A stretch of DNA of 64,000 nt from contig CAZVVN010000002.1 in the NCBI GenBank assembly GCA_964630665.1, positions 45,585 through 109,584 of the forward strand, given 5' to 3'. Below are positions 1-8,136 of the stretch, in pieces. Below the pieces are notes generated by a model. That model was not told the origin of the DNA. It did not search any database and saw only the letters and a list, made by a program, of their open reading frames with translations. The translations under genes were made by a program, and so were the position numbers. Each line of letters opens with the position of its first letter. Positions within the stretch are counted from its first letter, which is position 1. Origin of the DNA: UBA9619 sp964630665. Lineage in GTDB: Bacteria > Pseudomonadota > Gammaproteobacteria > Arenicellales > UBA868.

Positions 1-1172
1 ACTGCGATCTGTCCCTCCTGTCCGGGACCCAGTTCGGCGCCACCGTCGTCCAGGATCACGATCCGGAACCCCGGCATGGCGTGCCCCATCGATCCCGGGC
101 GAAGTTCGCGTTTTAAGGCTGGCAGGTGATGATTGCACACCATCATCCCACCTTCGGTCTGGCCGTAATGGTCGTGTATGCTGACTCCCAGTTGCTCGCT
201 GCCCCAGGCGACGATGTCAGGGTTCAGCGGTTCACCGGCGCACGAAGCCAGGCGCAGCATCAGGCTGGGTTCGTTGCCCGGCAACTGACCGGCTGCACGC
301 ATCATCCGGAACACCGTCGGTGCGGTCGCCGCGTTGGTGACCTGGTATTTCTCCAGAAACCCGTAAGTCGCCTGGACGTCGAACGGTGCATTGAGAAATA
401 GAATCGGTTTTCCGAGCAGCAGTGGACCGGCGAGAGCGTAGAACAGCCCGTAGGCCCAGCCTGGATCAGCCATGTTCCAGTACACATCATCATCGTGCAC
501 ATCCAAGCCGCAGCGCATGTATGCCTCGAAGGAGGCCAGTGCCTTGACCGGCACTTCGACACCTTTCGGGCTGCCGGTAGTGCCCGACGTGTAGATCAGA
601 ATCAGCAGTTCGTCACCCGCTACAGGAACCGCCACCTGGTGTGGTTCTGCGCCATCGACTGCTGCGTTGAAGTCGATGTCGCCCGCCGCTGGAAGGTGCT
701 CATCACTGGTGACAGTGATGATCTTCGGTGCAGGGGTGCCCAAATCGGCTTCCTCGAGCTTCGCCCGGTTGGCCGTGTCCGTCACGATCACAGCTGCAGC
801 GCTGTTGCCGACCCGCGAGCCGATCGCCTGTGGTCCGAAGGCGGTGAACAGCGGAACGTGGGCCGCACCCAGGCGCCAGAGGCCGAGCGTTGCCACCACC
901 AGCGCCAGGGACTTGGGCAGCAAGGTTGCTACCCGGTCGCCGCGCGCGATACCAAGCGACTGTAGAACAGCGGCGAACCGGCCTGACAGATCACGCAGCT
1001 CGGTATAGGTGTAGGTCGCCTCACTGCCGATGGCGTCTTCGTAGATCAGCCCAGGACTGTCTCCGGCATGGCGGTCACACAGAAGGTCCGCGACCACGAC
1101 GGGCGGGCCGTCATACGTCTTTTGCCATTCGTCTATCTGGCTCTGAAGCGGATCGTCGGTCGCGGGCGGCAT
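1..1172 (-). CDS. AMP-dependent acyl-CoA synthetase (3' end outside window)
   Basis: Activates a carboxylic acid to acyl-CoA through an acyl-AMP intermediate; the substrate cannot be fixed from sequence. The reverse strand reads without a stop from an ATG at 1172 to the window edge, giving about 390 N-terminal residues. The ANL-superfamily P-loop YTSGTTGSPKG lies near residue 193, a HYGQTEGG motif near 330, and GSMGHAMPGF near 360, where medium-chain and acetyl/propionyl ligases carry similar text. The C-terminal hinge and the catalytic lysine domain lie outside the window. It is divergent from the M81 gene at 1349 across 176 bp. Family certain, substrate unknown. Confidence 0.9.
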   Translation of the reverse strand, partial: MPPATDDPLQSQIDEWQKTYDGPPVVVADLLCDRHAGDSPGLIYEDAIGSEATYTYTELRDLSGRFAAVLQSLGIARGDRVATLLPKSLALVVATLGLWRLGAAHVPLFTAFGPQAIGSRVGNSAAAVIVTDTANRAKLEEADLGTPAPKIITVTSDEHLPAAGDIDFNAAVDGAEPHQVAVPVAGDELLILIYTSGTTGSPKGVEVPVKALASFEAYMRCGLDVHDDDVYWNMADPGWAYGLFYALAGPLLLGKPILFLNAPFDVQATYGFLEKYQVTNAATAPTVFRMMRAAGQLPGNEPSLMLRLASCAGEPLNPDIVAWGSEQLGVSIHDHYGQTEGGMMVCNHHLPALKRELRPGSMGHAMPGFRIVILDDGGAELGPGQEGQIA

Positions 1173-1348
1173 GTTTTAGCTCATAGCAGTTGCCTGGCTC
1201 AGTCATGCGGCCAGGCGGCCAATAGAATCATTTCTGTCGGCATTCTGGCACCCATCCGCGCAAGGGGTCAAACCTACAAGACAGCAGAAGGAGCGGTTTA
1301 TACTTTCCCGGAACCCGAACCGGGCTCAACCCTTTCAGGAGCACCGCC

Positions 1349-2851
1349 ATGCACATTGTCATCGCCCAGATGAGTCACGAGACAAACACGTTCTCACCCG
1401 TGGTCAGCGACCTTGCGCGTTTCTCACCCGGCGGCAGCGGAAATCCAATGGAAGGTGATGCAGTTAAGGACGTGTTTCGCGGTACGGCGAGCTGCATGGG
1501 AGGTTACCTCGCCGTAGCCGAAGCGAGCGGTGCAGATATTACGATTCCGGTTGTTGCAGGGGCGCCGCCGTCGGGCCCCGTCGAGGACGATGCTTACGAG
1601 TATATCGCGGCTAAGATCGTGCAGGCGGCAGCCGATGGCTGCGACGCACTGTTTCTCGATCTGCATGGCGCTATGGTGACGCGCTCGGTCGAAGACGGAG
1701 AAGGGGAATTGCTGCGCCGCATCCGGCAAGTCAATCCGGATGTGCCTATTGCTGTCGCCCTCGACATGCACGCCAATCTTTATGACGACATCGTCGGGCT
1801 GTCGACGGTGATCACGGGTTACCATACCTACCCGCACATCGACATGTACGAGACCGCCGAGCTGGCCGGCCGGATACTGGTCGATCACATTCAAAAAGAA
1901 GTCATGCCGACAATGGCCTGGGGCAATAACCCCATGCTGCCGCACATCATGCGCCAGGGCACCGATGATCTGCCCAATCGGGCCCTGCAGGAACGTGCTA
2001 TGGAGATGGAGCGCGAGGGAGCGCTCGCGGTCAGTTTATTTACCGGTTTTCCGCATGCAGACATCAGCCAGGCAGGCCTGTCGGTTGTGGTGGCCACAGA
2101 TAACGATCCTGATCTTGCCGTAAAGCTGCGCGACGAGTTACTTGACCAGGCGTGGACGGACAGGGAGCGTTTCGTTTACCGGCTGGAGCCACTGGAGGTG
2201 TCGGTGAGCCGTGCGAAGCAACTGGGTGACCAGCCCAGTAGCGACGGTCCCGTCCTGATCCTCGATCACTATGACAATACCGCATCCGGCGGCACCATGG
2301 ACACGACCAACGTGCTGGCCGAGGTCCTGAAGCAGGGTATCGACGACGTTGCCTTCTGCGGGATTTTCGACCCCGAGGCAGTTGAGCATCTGTACTCGTC
2401 CGGTGTTGGCAGCGAGGTGACCCTGCCTCTGGGTGGCCGATTGCCGATGCCCGCGTTACACCGTCAGAGCCGCCCACTTGAGGTCAGCGGCCGCGTCAAG
2501 TGCCTGACAGACGGTCGTTTTGAAACCAGCATAGCCATGGGACGGGGTCTGATGACCGACATGGGAAAGACGGCAGTTCTTTCGGTCGGCAGTGTCGACA
2601 TCATGGTGATCTCGCGTCACTTTGAACCTGTGGATCCTGGCTGTTTCCGTTCGGTCGGTATAGAGCCGACCGAACGGCGTTTCCTGATGCTGAAAAGCCG
2701 CATTCACTACCGGGTGGGTTTTCGGGATCTGGCCCGTGAGGTGGTCGAGTGCGCGGGTCTCGGCGTCTGTACATCGGATTATTCGGAGATCAGTTTCGAG
2801 AACGTACGCCGGCCGATCTACCCGCTTGACGAGATCAAGATGAGGAATTGA
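1349..2851 (+). CDS. M81 family metallopeptidase, MlrC-like
   Basis: Member of the M81/MlrC family, named for the zinc peptidase that cuts linearised microcystin; most bacterial members have unknown substrates and occur in organisms that never meet microcystin. 500 residues, the usual length. Conserved blocks are visible: HETNTFS at 10-16, DLHGAMV at 104-110, LDMHAN at 138-143 and GYHTYPHID at 157-165, which supply likely metal ligands. AGGAG sits 8 bases before the ATG, deciding the start. It precedes an LsrF-like aldolase by 243 bp, which seems long for one transcript. Probably a cytoplasmic amidohydrolase-type enzyme; microcystin breakdown is not implied. Confidence 0.9.
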   Translation: MHIVIAQMSHETNTFSPVVSDLARFSPGGSGNPMEGDAVKDVFRGTASCMGGYLAVAEASGADITIPVVAGAPPSGPVEDDAYEYIAAKIVQAAADGCDALFLDLHGAMVTRSVEDGEGELLRRIRQVNPDVPIAVALDMHANLYDDIVGLSTVITGYHTYPHIDMYETAELAGRILVDHIQKEVMPTMAWGNNPMLPHIMRQGTDDLPNRALQERAMEMEREGALAVSLFTGFPHADISQAGLSVVVATDNDPDLAVKLRDELLDQAWTDRERFVYRLEPLEVSVSRAKQLGDQPSSDGPVLILDHYDNTASGGTMDTTNVLAEVLKQGIDDVAFCGIFDPEAVEHLYSSGVGSEVTLPLGGRLPMPALHRQSRPLEVSGRVKCLTDGRFETSIAMGRGLMTDMGKTAVLSVGSVDIMVISRHFEPVDPGCFRSVGIEPTERRFLMLKSRIHYRVGFRDLAREVVECAGLGVCTSDYSEISFENVRRPIYPLDEIKMRN

Positions 2852-3094
2852 GTATGACGAGTATTCTTCAGCCAGGCGTTGATTCGCCCCGACAAGCTTA
2901 AAGCATTTTGATTGCACTGCTGTCAGATTGAGTCAAACAAGTCGTTTCCACAATGCAAGATCTTGCAGTACCCTGCTACGCCGCAAGCTGCTGCGTTTAC
3001 ACTCTGTGGTCCGGGCGATAGACTTTGACGGTTACACCTGCCTTCCACACAGAAGGTCGTCTCCCCAATCGCCAACCGATGGAGATTGAAACTC

Positions 3095-3991
3095 ATGGCT
3101 GACGCAGACAATACCGAGGCCAAGAATTACGCAGCCGATGTTCCGATGCGCAGCGAGCCCTTTTTTCTCAAAGGTTCGAACAACCTTGACTGGGGAATGA
3201 AAAATCGCCTGGCTGCGATCTTCAACTCCTCCTCTGGCCGTACCGTCATGTTGGCATTCGACCACGGCTATTTCCTGGGCCCGACCAGTGGCCTGGAGCG
3301 GGTCGACCTGAATATCGTTCCTCTGATCCAATATGCTGACACATTGATGTTGACTCGTGGCATCCTGCGGACCAGCATTCCCCCGACCTATACCAGAGGT
3401 ATCGTGCTGCGGGCCAGCGGCGGTCCGAGCATTTTGAAAGAGCTCTCCAACGAGGAGATTGCCGTCAGTATCGACGAGGCCATTCGCCTTAACGTGGCAG
3501 CCATGGCCGTTCAGGTGTTCGTCGGCGGTGAACATGAGACCCGCTCGGTCCACAACATGACGCGGCTTGTAGATATGGGTAATCGTCACGGAATCGCAAC
3601 GCTCGCCGTGACTGCAGTGGGGACGGATATGGTTCGTGACGCCAAATACATGCGTTTGGCGACCCGGATGTGTGCCGAGCTTGGTGCCACCTACGTTAAG
3701 ACCTACTATGTCGACGAGGGCTTCGAGACGGTTACCGCTGCGTGTCCCGTACCGATCGTCATTGCCGGTGGTAAGAAGCTGCCCGAGGCCGAGGCGTTGC
3801 AGCTCGCCCACAACGCGGTACAGCAGGGAGCAGCCGGCGTCGACATGGGACGGAACATATTCCAGTCGGAAGCCCCTGTGGCCATGATCCAGGCTGTGCG
3901 AGGTGTGGTTCACAAGAATCTCTCTCCAAAAGAGGCTTACGACCTCTATCTGACACTCAAAGACGGCGACGAGCATCCGGCTGACAGTTGA
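3095..3991 (+). CDS. LsrF-like class I aldolase/thiolase
   Basis: Very close to LsrF, the TIM-barrel enzyme that moves an acetyl group from 3-hydroxy-5-phosphonooxypentane-2,4-dione to CoA at the end of autoinducer-2 breakdown, and related to DeoC/FbaB class I aldolases. 298 residues, as in LsrF. Visible landmarks: LKGSNNLDWGM at 25-35, FDHGYF at 55-60, the Schiff-base lysine in VKTYY (Lys202), and IAGGKKL at 223-229 for phosphate binding. ATG 3095 is chosen because GGAG lies 10 bases upstream. No lsrK, lsrR, lsrG or lsr transporter is nearby; the neighbours are an epimerase remnant and an aldolase/dehydrogenase, so a sugar-phosphate role other than AI-2 is plausible. Confidence 0.85.
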   Translation: MADADNTEAKNYAADVPMRSEPFFLKGSNNLDWGMKNRLAAIFNSSSGRTVMLAFDHGYFLGPTSGLERVDLNIVPLIQYADTLMLTRGILRTSIPPTYTRGIVLRASGGPSILKELSNEEIAVSIDEAIRLNVAAMAVQVFVGGEHETRSVHNMTRLVDMGNRHGIATLAVTAVGTDMVRDAKYMRLATRMCAELGATYVKTYYVDEGFETVTAACPVPIVIAGGKKLPEAEALQLAHNAVQQGAAGVDMGRNIFQSEAPVAMIQAVRGVVHKNLSPKEAYDLYLTLKDGDEHPADS

Positions 3992-4013
3992 GCGAACGCC
4001 GCGCGAATATGGC

Positions 4014-4236
4014 GAGCCCCTCGAACACAGTAGCGTCAAGCTGGCTCGCTTCGAGGTGATGGATGGATGCTTCATGTCCCATGACGATTATTAGCCCGCC
4101 GACCGTTGGTGCCGTGCTTACATCGCGTATCAGAAATGTGTACCTGATGATCACCGATTCGATCGATAAGATCGCGGATTATGTGAAGGCTGGTGCTGAG
4201 ATCATCACTGTTTACTCTGTAGTGGAGGCACGCTGA
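4014..4236 (+). pseudogene. decayed ribulose-phosphate 3-epimerase-like gene remnant
   Basis: Two frames together recall the N-terminal half of ribulose-phosphate/allulose 3-epimerases. One frame reads EVMDGCFMS at 4053-4079, matching the family's DVMDGHFVPN block, then stops at 4092. The +1 frame from ATG 4081 reads ISPPTVGAVL, then YLMITDSIDKIADYVKAGAE and IITV, matching the HLMxxDP...AGADxITVH block, and ends at TGA 4234-4236. The metal-binding histidine of HLM is tyrosine, and the C-terminal half is gone. A frameshift plus truncation between two aldolase genes indicates a dead epimerase. The 51-codon piece from 4081 could still be translated. Remnant call is inferred from motif similarity only. 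Confidence 0.6.
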
Positions 4237-4238
4237 TC

Positions 4239-6350
4239 GTGGAAAATCGCTGGTCGGATGTCGAGGCGAGACAGTTCGTCGAACGATACGGGGTAGACCA
4301 TGGCGAGGAATTGGCTCTGCGAACATACACCAGTCGCCTGATCGGTACTGAGCCCTCTCTCGTGCTCCACGGTGGAGGAAACACCTCCGTCAAAGGGACG
4401 CTACCGAACCTTTTCGGAGAAACCGCAGCTGCTCTTTTCATCAAAGCCTCGGGACAGGACCTGGCAACCATTGCTCCCGAGGGCCACGTACCGGTAGACC
4501 TTGCCTACCTGCAACGGCTTCACGAAGTCGAAGATCTTTCTGACGGAGCGTTGTTGAACGAGCTTCGTACCCATCTTCTCGACCACCGTTCTCCGACGCC
4601 CTCGATTGAGACGCCTGTCCACGCATGTCTGCCAGGCCGCGTCATCGATCATACTCATGCTGATGCGATTCTTACTCTGACCAATCAGGCCGATGGAACC
4701 CGGCACGTGCGCGCTGCGCTCGGAGATGACATCGTGATCCTGCCCTATATACCACCCGGCATTCGTCTGGCTAAGGCGTGCGCCGCCGCGGTTGCTGCGA
4801 CGCCGGGAGCTCAGGCCATGGTATGGGCACATCATGGCATTACTGTCTGGGCAGAGACGGCACGCGAGAGTTACGGTCGAATGATCGATCTCGTTTCACG
4901 TGCCGAGGCATACCTGGAGAAAACTGCGACCAGAGTTCTGGTGTCCATACGAGAGACATCGGCAGATCTCGCCGGCCAGCGTTTGTCCAGTGTGGCGCCT
5001 CTGCTGCGTGGCCGGCTTGCGCGCGCGACCGGTGATCCGGACCGTCCGTACCAACGAATGGTGCTCCGCCCGCTGGCGACACCGGAGATTCTCGCCTTCC
5101 TCGATACTGAGGAGGCCCGGATACTGGCACTTTCGCCCCCGCTCACTGCCGATCATCTGATTCGGACGAAGATTCTGCCGGCGTGGATAGGCGACCCGGC
5201 CTACGATGACGAGGCACTGCTCATACGCCAGATCGAGACTGGACTCCAGCACTACGCCGAAGACTACCGCGCTTACCTTGACCGCCATAGCAACCGCTTG
5301 CCCGCCGGTATCGAGCCATTCGAGCCATCTCCGACGGTCGTCCTTTTCCCCGGAATGGGAGCACTCTGTGTAGGTGAGGACGCCCGCTCGGCCGTGATCG
5401 CTCGCGATATTACGGCCCAGACATTTTCCGCAAAGGCCTTAATCGCAGCCATGGGTTCGCGCTATCAGGCTCCCGGCGAAGAGCATCTTTTCGACATGGA
5501 GTATCGACCGATGCAGCAGGCGAAGCTGGCTCGGGCAGGTGCCCCGCCTCTGTGTGGTCGAGTCGCACTGGTGACCGGTGCGGGGGGTGCAATTGGTTCG
5601 GGTATCTCCGAGCGGCTTCTCTTGGAGGGTGCGCACGTGGCGGTCACAGACTTACCTGGTGATTCGCTCAGCCAACTGACTGAATCGTTAGGCCAGAAGT
5701 TTCCCGACCGGGTTCTTGCCATTGGCCTCGACGTCACCGATCCCGGTTCCGTCACCGACGGCTTCGCACAGGTGAGCCGCGCATGGGGCGGTGTGGACAT
5801 CGTTGTGATCAATGCTGGACTGGCCCACGTTTCCTCACTAGAGGCCATGGAAATTGAGAAGTTTCAGCAACTCGAGCGGGTTAATACACATGGCACTTTG
5901 TTGCTGTTGCGCGAGGCGGCACGGCATATGAAACGGCAAGGGACCGGTGGTGACATCGTGCTGGTTTCAACCAAGAATGTCTTCGCACCCGGCGCTGAAT
6001 TCGGGGCTTACAGTGCTACCAAGGCAGCCGGTCACCAGCTCGCTCGGATCGCCAGTCAGGAGTTCGCCGCTGATGACGTGCGCGTGAACATGGTCGCTCC
6101 CGACGCAGTTTTTTCACACGGGGAGCGACCCTCCGGCCTTTGGGCAGAGGTCGGTCCGGAGCGCATGCTCGCCCGAGGGCTCGATGCCGATGGTCTTGAA
6201 GCATACTACCGCGATCGGAATCTCTTGAAAGCGCGGATCACCGCCAAGCACGTTGGCAGCGCTGTGCTCTTCTTCTTGACGCGCGCCACCCCGACCACTG
6301 GTGTGACATTGCCTGTGGATGGTGGTTTGCCTGACGCCACGCCACGTTAA
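4239..6350 (+). CDS. bifunctional class II aldolase / short-chain dehydrogenase
   Basis: A fusion of the RhaD/RhaE type: residues about 1-400 form a zinc class II (L-fuculose/rhamnulose-phosphate-like) aldolase, and about 438-703 an NAD(P)-dependent short-chain dehydrogenase. Aldolase marks are GGGNTSVKG (45-53), HTHAD (138-142) and AHHGITVW (197-204). The SDR marks are TGAGGAIG near 444, NAGLAH near 527 and YSATK near 590. The best-known relatives oxidise L-lactaldehyde after cleaving rhamnulose phosphate. GTG 4239 has GGAGG 10 bases upstream. It follows the LsrF-like aldolase and epimerase remnant, so the group likely served a sugar or sugar-alcohol phosphate route. No rhamnose isomerase or kinase is seen. 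Confidence 0.88.
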   Translation: MENRWSDVEARQFVERYGVDHGEELALRTYTSRLIGTEPSLVLHGGGNTSVKGTLPNLFGETAAALFIKASGQDLATIAPEGHVPVDLAYLQRLHEVEDLSDGALLNELRTHLLDHRSPTPSIETPVHACLPGRVIDHTHADAILTLTNQADGTRHVRAALGDDIVILPYIPPGIRLAKACAAAVAATPGAQAMVWAHHGITVWAETARESYGRMIDLVSRAEAYLEKTATRVLVSIRETSADLAGQRLSSVAPLLRGRLARATGDPDRPYQRMVLRPLATPEILAFLDTEEARILALSPPLTADHLIRTKILPAWIGDPAYDDEALLIRQIETGLQHYAEDYRAYLDRHSNRLPAGIEPFEPSPTVVLFPGMGALCVGEDARSAVIARDITAQTFSAKALIAAMGSRYQAPGEEHLFDMEYRPMQQAKLARAGAPPLCGRVALVTGAGGAIGSGISERLLLEGAHVAVTDLPGDSLSQLTESLGQKFPDRVLAIGLDVTDPGSVTDGFAQVSRAWGGVDIVVINAGLAHVSSLEAMEIEKFQQLERVNTHGTLLLLREAARHMKRQGTGGDIVLVSTKNVFAPGAEFGAYSATKAAGHQLARIASQEFAADDVRVNMVAPDAVFSHGERPSGLWAEVGPERMLARGLDADGLEAYYRDRNLLKARITAKHVGSAVLFFLTRATPTTGVTLPVDGGLPDATPR

Positions 6351-6511
6351 CAAACATCTACCTTCAAAGCACCATTCCGCGTCTGTGGCAATCGCAATAT
6401 CAATCCAGATAAACCGAACAGCAGCTACGTAACCGGCACCGCTCCTTCAAATTTCGGGTGCTTGGCAGTTAAAACGATTGACCATTGAGCTTAAAGAAAC
6501 TCAGACCTTAA

Positions 6512-6988
6512 TTACTGGCACCAGGCCATAACATACAATTTTTCCGACTGACCAGTCGGCGCATATCCCTTGACAATCGATTTTAGAGCCGCTGTAGCTT
6601 TCCACCATGGCGGGCCAGGTTCGTAATGATCGCTGTCTGGATCGCAGTTCGGATCTAACACACAAGTGTGTCTAAACTGATCACCCCCCCCCAACTCACA
6701 TGTTGCTGACGCTGCAGCCTTATCTTGCCAACCATCTTTGTAACAGGTGTCATTTTCGGCACAGGCTCTAAAACAGTTGGCAAGCCCATAATAGGTCTCG
6801 TGATCCCCCTTCCCCACCACACACGGATTCTCCGAATTCCATCCAACAGGTGGGTCCCAACAGGCAGGATCATCTGGAAAATCAGAACTTCAGGGAGTCT
6901 TATTCGTGGCACGATCCTGCCATGATTCGGCAAAGGCGTAGCCCTGAATGGCCAACACGCCTGACAATACGACCAGCATTTTTTTCAT
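6512..6988 (-). pseudogene. exported cysteine-rich protein interrupted by in-frame TGA
   Basis: One frame runs 158 codons from ATG 6988 (GGAGG 7 bases upstream) to TAA at 6512, broken only by TGA at 6890-6892, codon 33. The start encodes a clear Sec signal peptide, MKKMLVVLSGVLAIQGYAFA, with an AFA-E cleavage site. The part after the TGA has nine cysteines (for example NCFRACAEN, DTCYKDGW, ATCEL), typical of a disulfide-bonded periplasmic or secreted protein, and ends YVMAWCQ. A run of nine G lies inside the frame at 6684-6692. I do not recognise the family. The TGA may be a real disabling mutation, a base error, or less likely recoding. GTG 6820 could restart the distal part. Confidence 0.55.
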
Positions 6989-7201
6989 TATCATTCCTCC
7001 CGGTTGGGTTTATTGATCTCAGCCTCTATCGGGTCTGTAGACACCAGACTACACTCAAACAATCGAACAACAGTACTAGTTATGGCCTTTCATTGAAGAG
7101 CCTTCATGGTCCTGTATTCAACTGCCAGGGATGATCGGCTTATATACGCGGCTTTTCCCCAGAAAGATTTCAAGCAGGTTGTAGACAGTATCAGATAGGG
7201 C

Positions 7202-7594
7202 TTAACCCAGTTCGATCCTTCCTGCATTTGATCGGTGGAAATGGACATTTTTCCAGCCTTCGTCGATCTTATGCCAGATGCGAGTTTCTTCAAAGGCTGT
7301 GGTGCTGTGCTGACCATCATTCGTAGTGCTTTGTACCAGTCTTACATAGGCGACTACGGCAGTATCACCTAGCATTCGTATATGAGGAGACCGAACATTC
7401 GACTTGCGTTTGCCTGTGGCTGGACTACCGAAATAAGTTTCATGGAAACCCAAACCTTCCACTATATTACCAAGTGCTTCTGGCTCGAAAGCTGTTAAGG
7501 ACGGATCACATAACTCTCTATAAGTCTCCAAGTCGCCATTATCAATGGCATCAAGTAACCGCTTATTAAGTATTTCCACCGTATTAGAAGTCAT
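7202..7594 (-). CDS. CaMKII-association-domain / SnoaL-like protein
   Basis: 130 residues with the cone-fold NTF2-like pattern of the calcium/calmodulin-dependent kinase II association domain: LNKRLLDAIDNGDLETYREL at 9-28, CDPSLTAFEPEALGN at 29-43, and a distal TRIWHKIDEGWKNVHFHRS block. In animals this domain assembles the kinase; free-standing bacterial versions form small oligomers and their roles are mostly unknown, though the pocket could bind a small ligand. No kinase domain is attached. It lies in the AT-richer patch between the aldolase group and the dehalogenase, with no close partner on its strand. Confidence 0.8.
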   Translation of the reverse strand: MTSNTVEILNKRLLDAIDNGDLETYRELCDPSLTAFEPEALGNIVEGLGFHETYFGSPATGKRKSNVRSPHIRMLGDTAVVAYVRLVQSTTNDGQHSTTAFEETRIWHKIDEGWKNVHFHRSNAGRIELG

Positions 7595-8136
7595 AGTTGG
7601 TCTCGATTGGATGATCCTAACGATATGGATCGTGATGAGTATTAGTGATCGACCTGGTTTTTCTTGCCTCTCATACGTTTGAGTGGTCGTCTTCGAATTC
7701 TATACAGGACTGCCGGCATAATAACTAGGGTCTATATACCAGGAATAGTTGTATCAGAGATGTATAAGATGGGGTGTGAGGGCTACCGGACAACACTAGA
7801 GGTTAAACGATCCATCAAGACACTCCACGACGAGTAGCGTAGAAACTTCAACTAGTTCGTTTTCCGTTTCTTCATCCAAACCAACCACAGTATTCCGATG
7901 ATTACAGCCAGATAGGCGTTAGCGGTCCAGTAGGACACTGTAGCGAAGTAAATCAAACCAAACAGGACAATGACTGGTAAAGCGACCACATGTCTAGGCA
8001 AACGAAAAACTTATGCATTTATTGATGGACTTCTTTTATTTCTTTCCCGGGGGGGTATTATTTGTGGCTTCTTCGCTCCCTTTTGTGAACGTGCTGACCC
8101 GCCATGCGGATGGTCTGCGGGTTCCTCGGCAGCAAC
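7595..8136. other. AT-richer intergenic stretch
   Basis: This 542-base stretch lies between two minus-strand genes and is visibly richer in A and T than the flanking catabolic genes. The only coding candidate I can support is the 49-residue membrane peptide at 7852-8001. A G7 run occurs near 8049-8055. No tRNA, repeat array, insertion-sequence end or clear terminator was seen. Confidence 0.5.
7852..8001 (-). CDS. possible small two-helix membrane protein
   Basis: The reverse strand reads 49 residues from TTG 8001 to TAG 7852. Two hydrophobic stretches, about residues 6-21 (ALPVIVLFGLIYFATV) and 28-42 (YLAVIIGILWLVWMK), are separated by a short SYWTAN turn and followed by the basic tail KKRKTN, which predicts a membrane hairpin with a cytoplasmic C-terminus. 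A GTG at 7989 is an alternative start. No convincing ribosome binding site is visible, and the piece could be the tail of a decayed membrane protein. No family recognised. Confidence 0.35.
   Translation of the reverse strand: MPRHVVALPVIVLFGLIYFATVSYWTANAYLAVIIGILWLVWMKKRKTN

Noticed and set aside
2854..2901. 15-codon frame just after the M81 gene
   Set aside because: Too short, no ribosome binding site, no similarity.
3032..4075. 347-codon open frame on the minus strand
   Set aside because: Antisense to the LsrF-like gene, which has all family motifs.
6890..6892. TGA as a selenocysteine codon in the cysteine-rich protein
   Set aside because: No selenoprotein family is recognised, no clear SECIS hairpin was made out, and no sel genes are in the window; a plain stop or base error is simpler.
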